A program made the position numbers and the translations under genes. Source: Sympetrum striolatum (Eukaryota > Arthropoda > Insecta > Odonata > Libellulidae). Taken from it: a stretch of 64,000 bases of DNA. Of the stretch, positions 13,451 to 24,808 are shown in pieces. Each line of letters starts with the position of its first letter. Position 1 is the stretch's first letter. The notes under the pieces are model-generated. The model was not told the DNA's origin. It searched no databases and saw nothing but the letters and a program-made list of their open reading frames with translations. Location: NCBI GenBank assembly GCA_947579665.1, contig OX388347.1:39006943-39070942 (forward strand). The letters are read 5' to 3'.

Positions 13451-14493
13451 CAAAAGCTATTTTCGTGCAAGGGAAGAATAGACTTGAAAAAAATATATTA
13501 TATATATATATTTATATATAAAAGCTATTTTTCCTTTTACAACATATCAAATGAAAAATGAATTAAAGGCAGTAAATTTCTATAAAATACACGAAAAATT
13601 GAAGTGCTTTTACAAACGCCACGCACAACCTTTAAAAAGTTCTCGCCCCGGAATTATCAATGCTCAGTTAGAAACGTGAAATTAACTTTAAACAGAACAA
13701 CTTTTCTTCTCATGCATTCTTCACATGACGATCACTCAAAATATCCATAAATAACAGAACTATTTGACTTTCAAATCTTGATTTTTAATAAAAACCACAA
13801 CTTTCACTTGCCAATAAGTTCACTGCTTTAACATCGAAGCTTCCATCCAGATCATCTTCGTAGAAACGAGAGAAAAGGCAGCGTGCTACAGCAACCGTGA
13901 CAGTTCTGAAGAGATCCAGTGATGTGGAACACCCGGAGGAAAGCGAAATTGGCGAACTCGTCCCTCGTGACGTCAGACTTAGTACCCGCTATTAGGAACT
14001 GATGGTGCTACTGTCGGTAGGGGCGGTAGATCTTACCTGAATTCAAAAATGCTATAACAAAGATAAGATGATAAATAAATGATTAAAAATTTTCTCCATC
14101 ATTATAAAATGTCAGAAAACTGTAATAACATTTTAAGTTTTCAGTGAATGCTGTGAAACAAAATCACAACTTAAGTGCAAATCGCACAGCGGCAAGGATG
14201 ACGTAATTACTAGTAATTTCGATAATGGAGACTAGTAGAAGTGGTGCGAAAAAATATGCAGTTAAAATATGCAGCAACAATTCAAAAGAAAACCCAAGCT
14301 TCAAATTCCATAGATTTCCAAGAACGGTAGAAAGGTATTTATAATATTTCGAGAGTGTTGTTGTATTCCTGAAGCTAGATTTTCGATGTATGGAAACATT
14401 TGAATAAATATTTTTCGTAAACAAAACTTCATGGATGGTAAATTAAAATTTATGGTATGACTTTGTTTTCTACCCAACTATCAGGTGTTTATC
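13451..14493. other. Non-coding stretch with a short (TA)n tract
   Basis: A TA-rich tract lies at about 13493-13521. The segment 13840-14030 is GC-richer but has no supported frame. Nothing else is recognised. Confidence 0.35.
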
Positions 14494-14827
14494 AGCAACT
14501 GTAAATTGGCATTAACATCAGACTTTCTTTCTGCTTGCCATATTCTAACATCATTTAATGACGTTCCTGATGAGTCAGGTCAGTTCCCATTACCCTCAGA
14601 GGAAATGGTTGCTGCAATGGTTCATGCTACTAATATTGTGGAAAATCTCATGCCTAGTGTAGCACATAAGGAAATGGTATGTCAGCAACTATGATCTGCT
14701 ATTCTACAGTCTGTAGATTTTTCTTATATCAACTGTGAAACACATATGGAGGAAGTGAAACAGAAAATGTCTCTGTTCTTGAGTCAAATATTTGCATATC
14801 GCTATTGCAAAAATGTTAACTCTTCAT
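14494..14827 (+). pseudogene. Inverted duplicate of the P-element-type transposase 3' part
   Basis: This 0.33-kb segment matches, on the opposite strand, 17057-17383 of the decayed P-element-type transposase gene with only a few differences. It encodes the same stretch (SNCKLALTSDFLSACHILTS ... MPSVAHKEMVCQ). One difference near 14690 makes a TGA where the other copy reads on. Homology stops abruptly at both ends. It is an inverted partial copy, evidently recent, with no transposase function on its own. Confidence 0.85.
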
Positions 14828-15019
14828 TTGAAAGCCCTCCTTGAACCCTCTTAACTTGAAGAAGATGTCTGCTGTGGTACTATTTGAAAGGAAGGAAATG
14901 CTAGAGGTGCATCTCTGAAATAAGGTTAGTCTTTATGTTATACACGAATAAATTGCACTTTCCATAAATCATTTCCAAAGTAGGATCATATTTTTATAAC
15001 TGATTATCTAAACTTCTCA

Positions 15020-15601
15020 GGTAACCTCCCAGCTTCTTTCAACAATGCCAAGCTTCAAGGATGACAGAGGCTACAGGTATTTCAATTTCTGGACTTCTGG
15101 TTTTGAGAATAATAAACTATCCAAGTGCTGCTGTGATTGCTGGATTTATTATACTCTGGACTAGAGAGAGGGCAAGAAGAAAGTTATAATGCTTAATCTT
15201 GCTGGTGGAACTTTTGATGTCTCCTTGCTGACTATTGATAATGGCATCATTGTGGTTAGTTTTCATCTCAGATGTTTCTATTTTTCTCCCCTATTTACTA
15301 TCAACAAATATTTAAATCAGAATTTTTTGTTCAGGTTGTTCATCAGTTCAAAAATGGTGATACTCTTTTGGGTGGTGATGACTTTGATCAGACGGTGATG
15401 GATTACTTTATCAGAATGAGCTTGGCAAAGAGATCCAAAAGAAATACAGGACAGTTCAGTAGCTCAGAAGAGAGGAAGGAAATGCAAAGAGGGCATTATC
15501 ATCAGGTCATGAAGTTCTTATTGAGATTGAGAGCTTCTATGATGGAGATTACCTATGGAGAGACTTGCAAGAGCCAAATGTAAGGAGTTGAACATGGTAC
15601 T
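15020..15601 (+). pseudogene. BiP: BiP/GRP78 (ER Hsp70) pseudogene fragment with an intron
   Basis: The reading frames, taken in turn, follow the Hsp70 ATPase domain: PASFNNAKLQ, then TEATGISISGLLVLRIINYP, then [14 protein letters not shown], then [12 protein letters not shown], then AKRALSSGHEVLIEIESFYD and RAKCKELNM. The VSLLTIDNG and RALSS...IEIESF wording fits the ER-resident BiP/GRP78 subfamily rather than cytosolic Hsc70. Several frameshifts, a stop and a lost glycine in the phosphate-binding GGGTFD motif (here AGGTFD) show it is dead. An apparent GT-AG intron (15254-15334) splits the frame exactly where homology pauses, and an AG precedes 15021. It therefore derives from genomic DNA, not from a processed mRNA. 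Confidence 0.8.
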
Positions 15602-15820
15602 GTCATTGTGATCTTGTTCTTTCTTTGTCTATTTGATTAACTTTGAAATTCAAGTTTTTATGTGTTTGAGAGATTAAGCCTTATTACAATACATTACAAT
15701 ATTGCTTAAACTGACTTTCTCTCCTGGAGTGACGTTAACCTCTTACCTTTAAACTTAGAAAAATGTTCATACATCTCTTTTTCCAGAATATTAAATACAG
15801 TCTATTTTAATTAATTTCAG

Positions 15821-16130
15821 GGAAATCATTCTCTAAGTAGAGTTTATAATATTAAGGACTTAAGAGTAATTTTTAAGTCCAATTTAAATTTTCATCTGCA
15901 TTTTTTTATGATAAAAGATAAAGCCTTAGGAATGTTGGGTTTCATTTTAAGATTTAGTAGAGATTTTCTAAACCTGAATTGTGTTATGTTATTATACTTC
16001 ACTCTTGTTAGACCTATCCTTGAATATGGCTGCTGCGTGTGGTCTCCCTTTTATAAACACCATATTTAAAGTTTAGAACAGGTGCAACAGAAATTTCTTA
16101 GATTTTTATCATACTGATTTTTCCATCTAA
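15821..16130 (+). pseudogene. Non-LTR retrotransposon RT C-terminal fragment
   Basis: One frame reads SRVYNIKDLRVIFKSNLNFH ... ALGMLGFILRFSRDF ... LVRPILEYGCCVWSP ... LEQVQQKFLRF. This is the conserved thumb/C-terminal region of LINE reverse transcriptases. One in-frame stop (after KHHI) and the absence of upstream RT motifs mark it as a truncated relic. It lies between the BiP fragment and the P-element-type gene. Confidence 0.8.
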
Positions 16131-16939
16131 TTTATCATGATAGGCTGTCTTTATTAAGTATGAAAACTTAAGAAAATAGGAGCAGAAACTTCGGAATTAT
16201 TTTTCTACAGAAATAATTAAACAACTGTATAGACTCACACGAGTTGCTCTCATTAATTAATATTAACGTTCCTCAATGATGTGTAAGAAATAAATATTCT
16301 TTCCAAGTATCATGTCATAAAAATAACCTTTCATATTTTTGGCTATATCAAGATTCATGAGAAATGCTAACACAGTTGATGTAGATTTTTATCATTCTTC
16401 TCTTAATACACTGAAAAGGATACCTACGAACTTTTATTAATAAAAACGTGTAACTTGAATTATCTACCCTTTGTTGGATTTACTTTTTATATGTATGAAT
16501 CTATTTACATGTATATCTTATTGCATTTTATTGATTTGTTGCATTTCAAATAGTATTGTAATATCCATGGTAAATTCATTGTATTTCATAATGAAGTATC
16601 TTATGGTTTAGCTGCTTTATATAGTAACCCCAACCTGTTTAATTCTGTTGTAAATAAGTAATCTGCTAAATCAGTATTCCTTACAATTGTCTGAATGTCT
16701 TGTTGATGAATTTATATTGATCCAACAAAGCTTTTTGTAGGCCTATATCAATATCATACAATTGGCCACATTGTTTGTATAAACCCTATATGCAGGTTGG
16801 GAGAGCCTTTAATAAGTGAGATTAAGATGAAGCAAAGTAAATAATCTTAAAAAGATGAATTATTGAACGATTAACTTGGGAAGGTTATGCTATCTGTTTG
16901 GTTTTAATTTTGGGTTTACCCTGTGCATTTCAGAAACAG
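16131..16939. other. AT-rich non-coding stretch
   Basis: No supported gene; probably the degenerate 3' flank of the LINE fragment and of the transposase gene. Confidence 0.4.
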
Positions 16940-19830
16940 TTAAAGCAGTAATGGAGGAAGTGATAGAAGCTGCCATAAATTGACTGGAGGAAACCAGGAG
17001 GCAGATATAGAAGAATAAGTATGAAGGAAACGTGCACACAAGTAAATTGGGTTCAAGTTAACATTTTTGCAATAGCGATATGCAAATATTTGACTCAAGA
17101 ACAGAGACATTTTCTGTTTCACTTCCTCCATATGTGTTTCACAGTTGATATAAGAAAAATCTACAGACTGTAGAATAGCAGATCTTAGTAGCTGACATAC
17201 CATTTCCTTATGTGCTACACTAGGCATGAGATTTTCCACAATATTAGTAGCATGAACCATTGCAGCAACCATTTCCTCTGAGGGTAATGGGAACTGACCT
17301 GACTCATCAGGAACGTCATTAAATGATGTTAGAATATGGCAAGCAGAAAGAAAGTCTGATGTTAATGCCAATTTACAGTTGCTGCAACTGCTGTCTTTCA
17401 TCAGCCTTTGGCAGATGTAGCTGCTAACATATGCAATGCTTTGCACTTTTATTCTCTCCAATGATTTCTCAAAAAATCGGTCTTGCATTTTAGAGTAGGC
17501 AATGGTAGAGGAACTAGAAGCACTGTCACTTCCAGATTCAGAGGAACCGAGGCCTTTCTCCAGGAAAGACTTTAGGTTACTGAGAAAGTGACCTTCATCT
17601 AACTCACAGTTGTGCTGGGTAGAAGGTGCAGAGAAACCATCAATTAATGCAGTCTTCAGTGCACTCACAAATTGTGGGACATTAGGGTGGTGGTTCTGCC
17701 CACAATTTTGCCTAATTATTCCAAAAAGGTTTTCTAATGCATCTTGGTTCAAATTCCATGTTTCCAAATATTCAAAGCCCGCCTTGTGCAAAACTTTCCA
17801 CAGCATTCTCACTGCTCTTATGGTTGTTAACCAGCCATCTTGAGAGGGTGGTCTCCTACCACACGACAAGAACTTGAGGCCATCAATGCGTTTGATAGCA
17901 GTCGCCCAGAACTGGAAATGAGGTGAAGATGATGTGACAGGCCCTTTCAATGTCTTACAACGGTCTCATTGATGCAAGGTCCCATTAAGGCTGTCAAAAA
18001 CTTCATCACAGAGGAGGAGAAAGGTAGCAGTAGCCACACCATCTGATCCCAGAACACCTGTAATAACCAAGACATTATGTAAGTTTTTCACTTCACGTAT
18101 ATTCCAGAAATATTCAAGAGTATAGATAGCGTAAATCAGGAGTTAATAGAATATTTCTTTGGAAAATTACCTGATGAAACTCTGTGGTTGACAGCACAAG
18201 CGACTGAATTGCTCATGACTTGAGCTGCCAGATATACCCTCATTTTGTCTCGATGTCTGGGATCAACATGCCTTTTGGTCAAGTGCTTCAGGTCTTGAAA
18301 TGGTGGAACCTGGTCAGCATAGGTGGCTAATATATGTTGCCATTTTTCGATACCATGTATTCGATTTCCCCCAAGTTCCACTTGAATTTCTATGTCATGT
18401 TTAAAAAACAAATTTCGGAAGCATTTTAATAGATGAGGGGGGTCAAAGATAGTGAATATTCTTGTTTCACCAATGGAGAAGAAGGGAGATTGGAAGGAAG
18501 CACCCAAATATTTGAGGGCTCTTACATTATTTGGGCCCATGTCACACACTGTAGCCATAACTTTCAGTCCAGCAGAGAGAATTTTAGGAACAATATCCTT
18601 GATTAGATTACAAATGGTCAGTGCAGATGTGCTGGTATGGCTAAATTAATAAGCAACTGGCTGCTTCCATTTTGCATGTAGACCTCTAACCATAAAAACT
18701 AGAGCATATTTTGCCACTTTATCAGTTTTCTTTCCATTACCAAAATCTTCAAAGCCATCTATGCAATCGTGGTAGCTATCAAAGTACAAATTCGGCTTAA
18801 TGCTCATTTCATCAAATAGAAGTGTGCAGAACTTATCCTCTCCAGCCATTTCTGATGATTGGATGGATAGGTGAGTTATCAAATCTTCATTTACTCCTGT
18901 TGCGAATGGAATCTGCTGCAATAAGGTCTGGAGGGTTCTTTTACTGGGAAGAGGAACAAAGGATCTCAACAATGTGTAAGCCTTTGGACTTTTTTTATAC
19001 AAGGGAAGATCCATGATTTTTTCCTCAGTGGTCTACCTTCTTCCTTTAGGATTTTTGCCGGCAATTCTCAGTTGCGTCTGGAGGAACTGGGTAATTGAGG
19101 AGGTTAATTTTTTCTCTAACTGTTCAACAAGGTAATCACTACGGAATTTTAAAATATTTTGGTACTTCTTCCTAATGGCTATGGACATTCTTCTTAATCT
19201 TGAAATGGATTTTCCTTGAGACCGGATAACAGTAACCATTTTCTTCTCACGGGGAGTGAGATTTACCGTTGATGTCAAATTTAGACTCTTCAAAAGAGAA
19301 AATCTGCGACCTTTGTGAGACCTAGATGTGCTCTTCTTTGGGGACTTATGAATTGTTGACATGGTAGGATTTGATGGGTCATTATCATTAAAGGATGACG
19401 TATTCGAAGGAATTTTCTCTACTGCAGCTAAGCTAGATGGACTTTCCAGAGAGCACTCAGTTGAAGTAGATGCGATCGGTGTGAAAGAGCATGATGGTAG
19501 AGAAGTCTCAGCAATTGATGGAACAGAAATACTTGGGCCTGAACTGGGTATGATATTGGATGTAGAAGTCAAGAACACATCACAGACATTTTCCATTGAT
19601 AAATCAAACTGAGGAGTAGAGTAAGAGGGTGCAGGAGTGACATGAGTAGGAGAAGTACCTTCATTGCCATTGTTGATTGTTTCAAGATCCTGTTGAGGTA
19701 GCAACAGCGAAGGGAATGCTTTTCTATTTAATTGTTTTCCAAGGGAATTGGTTATAGTCAAATTTGTGGAGGTGCACCGAACATGAGCCGACTAAATCCA
19801 AGCTTTCGGCAGGAAAGGCAGAGAGAGATG
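16940..19830 (-). pseudogene. P-element/THAP9-type transposase gene, broken
   Basis: On the minus strand one frame runs from 19761 to 18171. It is joined through a GT-AG intron (18058-18170, phase fits) to a C-terminal exon ending at 16940. Landmarks in order: a remnant of a THAP domain end near 19800-19740 (VHLHKFDYNQFPWKTIK, in a shifted frame); GRR, then a stop where the family has Trp, then TTEEKIMDLPLYKKSPKAY and PLPSKRTL; LLFDEMSIKPNLYFD; CDMGPNNVRALK; FDPPHLLKCFRNLF; and NLNQDALENLFGIIRQNCGQ. These are the P-element transposase blocks, a cut-and-paste DNA transposase acting in the nucleus. Three nonsense codons (19033-19035, 18646-18648, 17966-17968) and the THAP frameshift inactivate it; otherwise the frame is well kept, so decay is recent. 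Most of the THAP N-terminus and the terminal inverted repeats were not found. Confidence 0.85.
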
Positions 19831-21640
19831 GTTTTTTATATAATTTACTACAAGATAAATACCTTTCTTTCGTTTAGGGAACTTTATGGTATTTTAAGCT
19901 CGGGTTTTCAGTTGAATGTTTGCTGCATATCCTAACTTTCAAGTTTTTCTTTTCACTGGTCTTTTTTTAGAAGTTTTAAATATCTTATTTTATTTTTGTT
20001 GTGAGATATTATTTTGAGTTTTTTGAAATAAATTGTGAATATATTCATATTTTGTTTCTTTTTATTTACATGCTACCTATTTAAAATCCAGAAAACCTTC
20101 ACGTATGATTTATATTGTGGTTAAAAGCAAGAGGAATTTTCCTCTGATCACCAATGTAAAAGGTGTTTCATACCATGTTTTTTTTATGTAGATTAACGTA
20201 TTTGAGCTTTCAAGTGTTAACATTCTTTTCTTATCAAGTATTTAAAGAAAGCACAGTTAACTTTTTAGTCGTAATGTTTATATATACTGAGTAATAATAT
20301 TTTATGCTTTTTTTGTGTATATTAAAGTATTCGAACTTTTAAATGTTAACATTTCTCCTTATCATGTATTTAAACAGTGAAATATTTAACTTTTTTTAGC
20401 CGTAAACATGATAAAAACTGAGAAAAACTATCGTAGAATTATAACGGCATAAAATATAGCCTAGCGAGGGAACGAACGGAAAGGGCCCGCTAGGCTACCG
20501 CCCGTGTAATTTAGTACGCGCTATTTACAGTAGATGGCGACACGGTGCGACAAAATCCCAGACTCAATACCGTTAAGTTGCATCCCCGTGATGTGGAATG
20601 ACCACGTGACTGGATTGGGCCATTTGACAGCAACGAGAAAAAACTCTGGTCATTATATTGCCAACAGAGTGAATGCGTAGGTACGCCAATTTATAATCTA
20701 AAGCCACTATGATTTCCAATTCGATATTTTATTGCACAGATGATACTCAAGAAAGCAATTGCTTAAGTATATTACGAATTAAGTAAGTCAAATTCACACA
20801 AAATAGTATAAAGGAGTCCTTACCTCAACACAATCATTGACGGATTCTTCGAATATGAGACGCTTTCGAAATCTTTCGGTCTTCACCACTCGGCGGAAAG
20901 TAAGAATCTTCCACGTGGAACTTAAACGATACTACTTCAACATCTCGGAGTAAGGAGAACCTTGCCAGGTCAGAGATAGTATAGAGGAAAAGGCCCGAGT
21001 ACTGTGCGCATCGACTTTTAAAGACACAGAGGCTCTGTGGGTAGACAATTGACAATTGAAAACCACTGATGATTTATTTACGATAAAAATTATAATACGT
21101 CGAGATTAAGTATAATTCATAGCGAACTATGGTACTTTAAATTTACATAACGTCTCGTCTCAAACGTTTGAGTTCAGCCTTTGAAATTATCCCAATGAAA
21201 TCGACGAATATCGTCTGCAATTGCCATGTTGTAACATCTAATATTTCTTATTAGTTTCAAGTGAAAATATTGAATGATATTCAAGAAATGAACTAACCAT
21301 GATCAGATTAATATTTATTTAATATCCGTGCAGCAGCTTTTGTCACAACCATCAATTACAATATTATCGAAGAGCTTGAGTCAAATCATATTATATCAAA
21401 TATTTTATATAAAAATTGCTTCAAAATATTTTTAAGGTTGTAAAAATAAAATCTTCTTTAGAAAATCCGATCTCCCAGAAAGCTTCTTTATTTTTTAAGG
21501 GATTGACTTCATTAAATAAATTATTTAATTAATTATGGATTAAGAAATATCACAATTTAGCACTAGATGGCGTTTGCTGTCTATTGGTACTGCTAATGCA
21601 CTAGTAAGTCCTACTCTTTAGGAGCGAAAATTAGAATGTG
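19831..21640. other. Non-coding stretch with a GC-richer patch
   Basis: No gene is supported. At 20455-20500 a short inverted repeat (AGCCTAGCG ... CGCTAGGCT) sits in a GC-rich patch extending to about 20600, which could be an old transposon end. A short minus-strand frame at 20834-21055 has no recognisable domain. Confidence 0.35.
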
Positions 21641-22825
21641 ATTTATCTATTCACCAATATCTTTACGGTCCACACCGTTTGCCCGATTTGTCTCAAACTT
21701 TGCATACGTGTCCTCTGACATCAGGAAGGAAGTACTGTCGCATTTTTATTCAAGAATTTTGCTGGGTTCGAACTAAGATCGCTCAGATAGATTTTCATAA
21801 GGAATACACGTAAGCTTCACTTTTATCGGTTGCAGGCTTTATTTCTCCTGAAGAATTAAATTAGAAGGAATAGTCGTACAGAGTCGAGACAAACACCGAA
21901 AGAAAGAAAATCGAATAAAGATTCTTATTTTGGTCGTGAAATCTTAATTTCGATTAGAATTTGCGAGAATATCGGTAAAATGTACAAAAATTTTGTGAAA
22001 ATCCGAGGCTGTAAACAACTCATCCCCCTGACGACCGATCCCATTGTTGAATCCGAGCTCATGTTTTATCCCGTAAAAATAGTCGAGGACTTTAGGCTCA
22101 TAAAGCTGATGATTGAGGAGGGCGATACATTGTATGGATAACAAGAAATTTTCTGTAAGAAGGTAACCAGCAATTGCAGGTACGTGATTACAGTCAGATT
22201 ACCAGCTCATGGATGAGGGAAGTTAGAAGTCTTGTATGATATAAAGCAAACATTCTGTGGGTTTGTACGTTTGTTTGTATGTTGTGTGTCTTCGATTTTA
22301 GTACAAACCGTTTGCCAGATTCGCGTCAAACTTTGCGTACGTGTTTTCTTGGACCAGGAAGGACGTACTGTCTCAATTTTATTCGATAATTTTCTGGGTT
22401 TGAACAAAGATCGCTCAGATGGGTTTTCATAAAGAATAAATCTAATCTTCACTTTTATCAGTGGCAGGCTATTTTTCTTTAGAAGAATTAAAATAGAAAA
22501 ATAGTTGTGCAGAGTCGATACAAGAAGCAAAAGAACGGAAATAAAATGAATATTCTAATTTTGATCGTGGAATATTGTTTCCGAATCGAAATTTCGACAA
22601 AATACGCGTGAATTTTCCAAAATTGTTGAGGTTGTAAACAGCCAATCCTCCTGACGATCAATGAGATTTTTGAGCCGAGCTCATGAATTTTTTTTTCCTG
22701 TATAGTAAGAATAGCTTGGGATTTTAGACTGTATTCTAAAGGGATTTTATGCATTGCACGACTGGCAACTCGAATTTAATCTACTTTTATATTCCCCGTT
22801 GAGAATCAACGGGCGCTTCAGCTAG
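21640..22825 (+). mobile_element. Helitron-like non-autonomous element
   Basis: The right end carries a perfect hairpin (CCCGTTGA, loop GAA, TCAACGGG; 22795-22813), eight bases, then CTAG at 22822-22825 followed by T. That is the Helitron 3' signature (hairpin then CTRR, inserted before a T). The left end is placed only roughly, near TCTATTCACCAATATC at about 21647. Inside are two diverged copies of one block with offset about 630: ACCGTTTGCC ... TCAAACTTTGC, then a GATCGCTCAGAT block, then CCTGACGA. After CTAG the flank again reads GTTCACCAATATCTTC, suggesting tandem or nested copies. No Rep/helicase gene. Confidence 0.6.
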
Positions 22826-23389
22826 TATGAATATAATCTGTCTGTTCACCAATATCTTCACATTCACCACAAAGAAAAGTATCATTACAGTATCCTTTAA
22901 TAGAATTATAATTCCAAATAAGTTATAATAATATTATTTAAAATGTAGGCCGAAGCATGATAAGCTTACAATTTCCGATGTGTCTATCACGGCATAAATA
23001 TTTTCTAAATTCATTACGATGTATTTGAAAAATGTAATAATAAAAATACCAATAATAATTCTGATGAACCTAATGTAAGAAATTCATGAGGCTGAATAAA
23101 TGTAAACACTTAAGGGCCACCGTAATCTTCAGGAGGATATACTCGTAAGGGAAACGAAAAATTTCCATTGTTAGCTTTAGAATTACACATTGGTAGAAGC
23201 CATACCGAACTGATGGTCATGCTATCTCCATATATGGATAGGAATTATTCGGAAGATGGATTAAAATGCACCTACATAAAATTTAGGGAATCTAGTGTAT
23301 TGTTAATAACATTTACACGTATATATATCAAAATATGATTACAATTATAATCAGGAAAGGAAAGGAAAATTAGAGGTTTAAAATCTCCA
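22826..23389. other. Non-coding stretch
   Basis: No gene seen. The first 40 bases resemble the left end of the Helitron-like element, so this may be a decayed neighbouring copy. Confidence 0.35.
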
Positions 23390-23560
23390 ATAGCCGTCGT
23401 GGAATATCGTTTACGATTCGAAATTGCAAACATTTTGATAAAATACACCAATATTTTATCAATATTTTGAGGTTGTAAACAACCCATCCCCCTGACGACC
23501 TAAGCAATTTTTAATTTTGAGCTTACGAGTTTATCCATAAGAAGAAATTTAGAATAAATG
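23390..23560 (+). repeat. Third, partial copy of the Helitron internal block
   Basis: GTCGTGGAATATCGTTTACG ... GAGGTTGTAAACAACCCATC ... CCCCTGACGACC ... GAGCTTACGAG parallels 21920-22070 and 22565-22690. Diverged and without recognisable ends. Confidence 0.6.
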
Positions 23561-24296
23561 ATCCGTTAAAACTAATGCTGAAAATAAGAGATAAACTATA
23601 TTAGATAGATAGACTATAGAAGAAATTATATTTATAAACATTTGCAGTTAGCAGTTTGCAGTATCCTCTAAAGAATCTCGCGAAAAAATATACGAAAATT
23701 TTAAAAAAATTCAAATTTTGTTTAGTTGCCTGTAGCAACCAAGCTTTAATTATATCAACGTAATTGTTGACAGTCTTTTCGTGAAGTTAAACGGTTTTGT
23801 TAGTAGTGTGCTTCATATAATTGCTTTCTCTTGATCGATTCCGCTTAATAAGTATAAATAAACAGGTAAGTTGCGGGTGTTTTTAATATAATCTTCTGAA
23901 TTAAGTATTGAATCTAATATATTTGCATCGATGCATACTTAGCGATTGACAAAAAATGTAGTCAGTGAAGATCGTAAGGATTTCTCTTGATTCGTTGTTT
24001 GGGTTCTTCAAGGAGTTGAACAGCGAGTGATCAAAATGTATCAAATCGCTAATATCGCACACCTGACCAAAAAGGTAAAGCAATTTTATGTTTTGTTATA
24101 TGCAGAATACAAAAGGTGATTCATTTTTGGTAATTTTAATTGCTTCCACTCCATATACATTTACAATCTTATCGTTGGTGTTTAATTTTCCTTTCTCTTT
24201 TGGCATTGTGATTGAGTTAGTGTTATTTGATGGTTTTCCGTGTTTATGTTACACACATTACACTTTCGTTCTGTGGCGTTACCAAGGCCATAAGTA

Positions 24297-24304
24297 TTTT
24301 CAAG
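24297..24304 (+). repeat. Left 8-bp target site duplication of hAT-like element
   Basis: TTTTCAAG directly precedes the left terminal inverted repeat and is repeated exactly at 26961-26968. Eight base pairs is the target duplication length of the hAT superfamily. Confidence 0.85.
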
Positions 24305-24315
24305 CATGGGCGTCG

Positions 24316-24343
24316 CCAGGGGGGGGCAGCTGCCCCCCCCTGG
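24316..24343. repeat. 28-bp perfect G/C palindrome inside the hAT left end
   Basis: CCA, then eight G, then CAGCTG, then eight C, then TGG. It lies just inside the left terminal repeat, and a run of C/G is also present near the right end (26929-26935). Confidence 0.9.
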
Positions 24344-24739
24344 AGACCCATTCGTATTTTGGTTCGGGATGTCTTGTAGAAACAATTTTTAGGCACGAGC
24401 GTATTTGAAAAGAATTTAGACCCAAAACAAAGTCATGTATTGGCACGTGTAAACACCAGTGATGGGAAAAGTACTTCCTCGTAGGAAATTCATTTATATC
24501 TCCAGCGCAGCACAAATATTTCAAGAATACTTTGCAGCAGAGTCAACAGCCATCCCCTTCCTTCCCAAAAGAAGAAAAGTTCGGTTTCAGGGTGAACAAT
24601 GTAGTTAAAACTGCCTGTCGATGCGATCAGAGCGCGTAGTTATGCGATTATGTCCTCTCTCTCAAACTTCCTTGAGTATCGTCCGACAATCGCCCGCAGA
24701 AGACAAAGGATTCAGTTTTTTTTTCGTTTTCCCTTCAAA

Positions 24740-24787
24740 ATGGACATAAGAAAGTTTTGCGGTGAGTATTTTGCAAATAGGCCCAAG
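24740..24787 (+). pseudogene. hAT transposase N-terminal remnant
   Basis: An ATG frame reads MDIRKFCGEYFANRPKQ, which resembles the MDIR-type opening of TTF/ZMYM-like hAT transposases. GTGAGT at 24762 could be a splice donor. The catalytic part was not found downstream. The call depends mainly on position inside a hAT element. Confidence 0.3.
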
Positions 24788-24808
24788 CAGTGGCGCAGCG
24801 AGGGGGGG
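24788..24808 (+). mobile_element. Nested second hAT-like terminus
   Basis: CAGTGGCGCAGCGAGG followed by a G-run matches the common hAT end type and is followed by TTCAAACCCCCCACCC. No matching right end was found inside or near the host element, so it is a solitary end. Confidence 0.45.

Noticed and set aside
20455..20500. A short GC-rich inverted repeat as a transposon end
   Set aside because: Only nine-base arms and no matching distal partner or target duplication.
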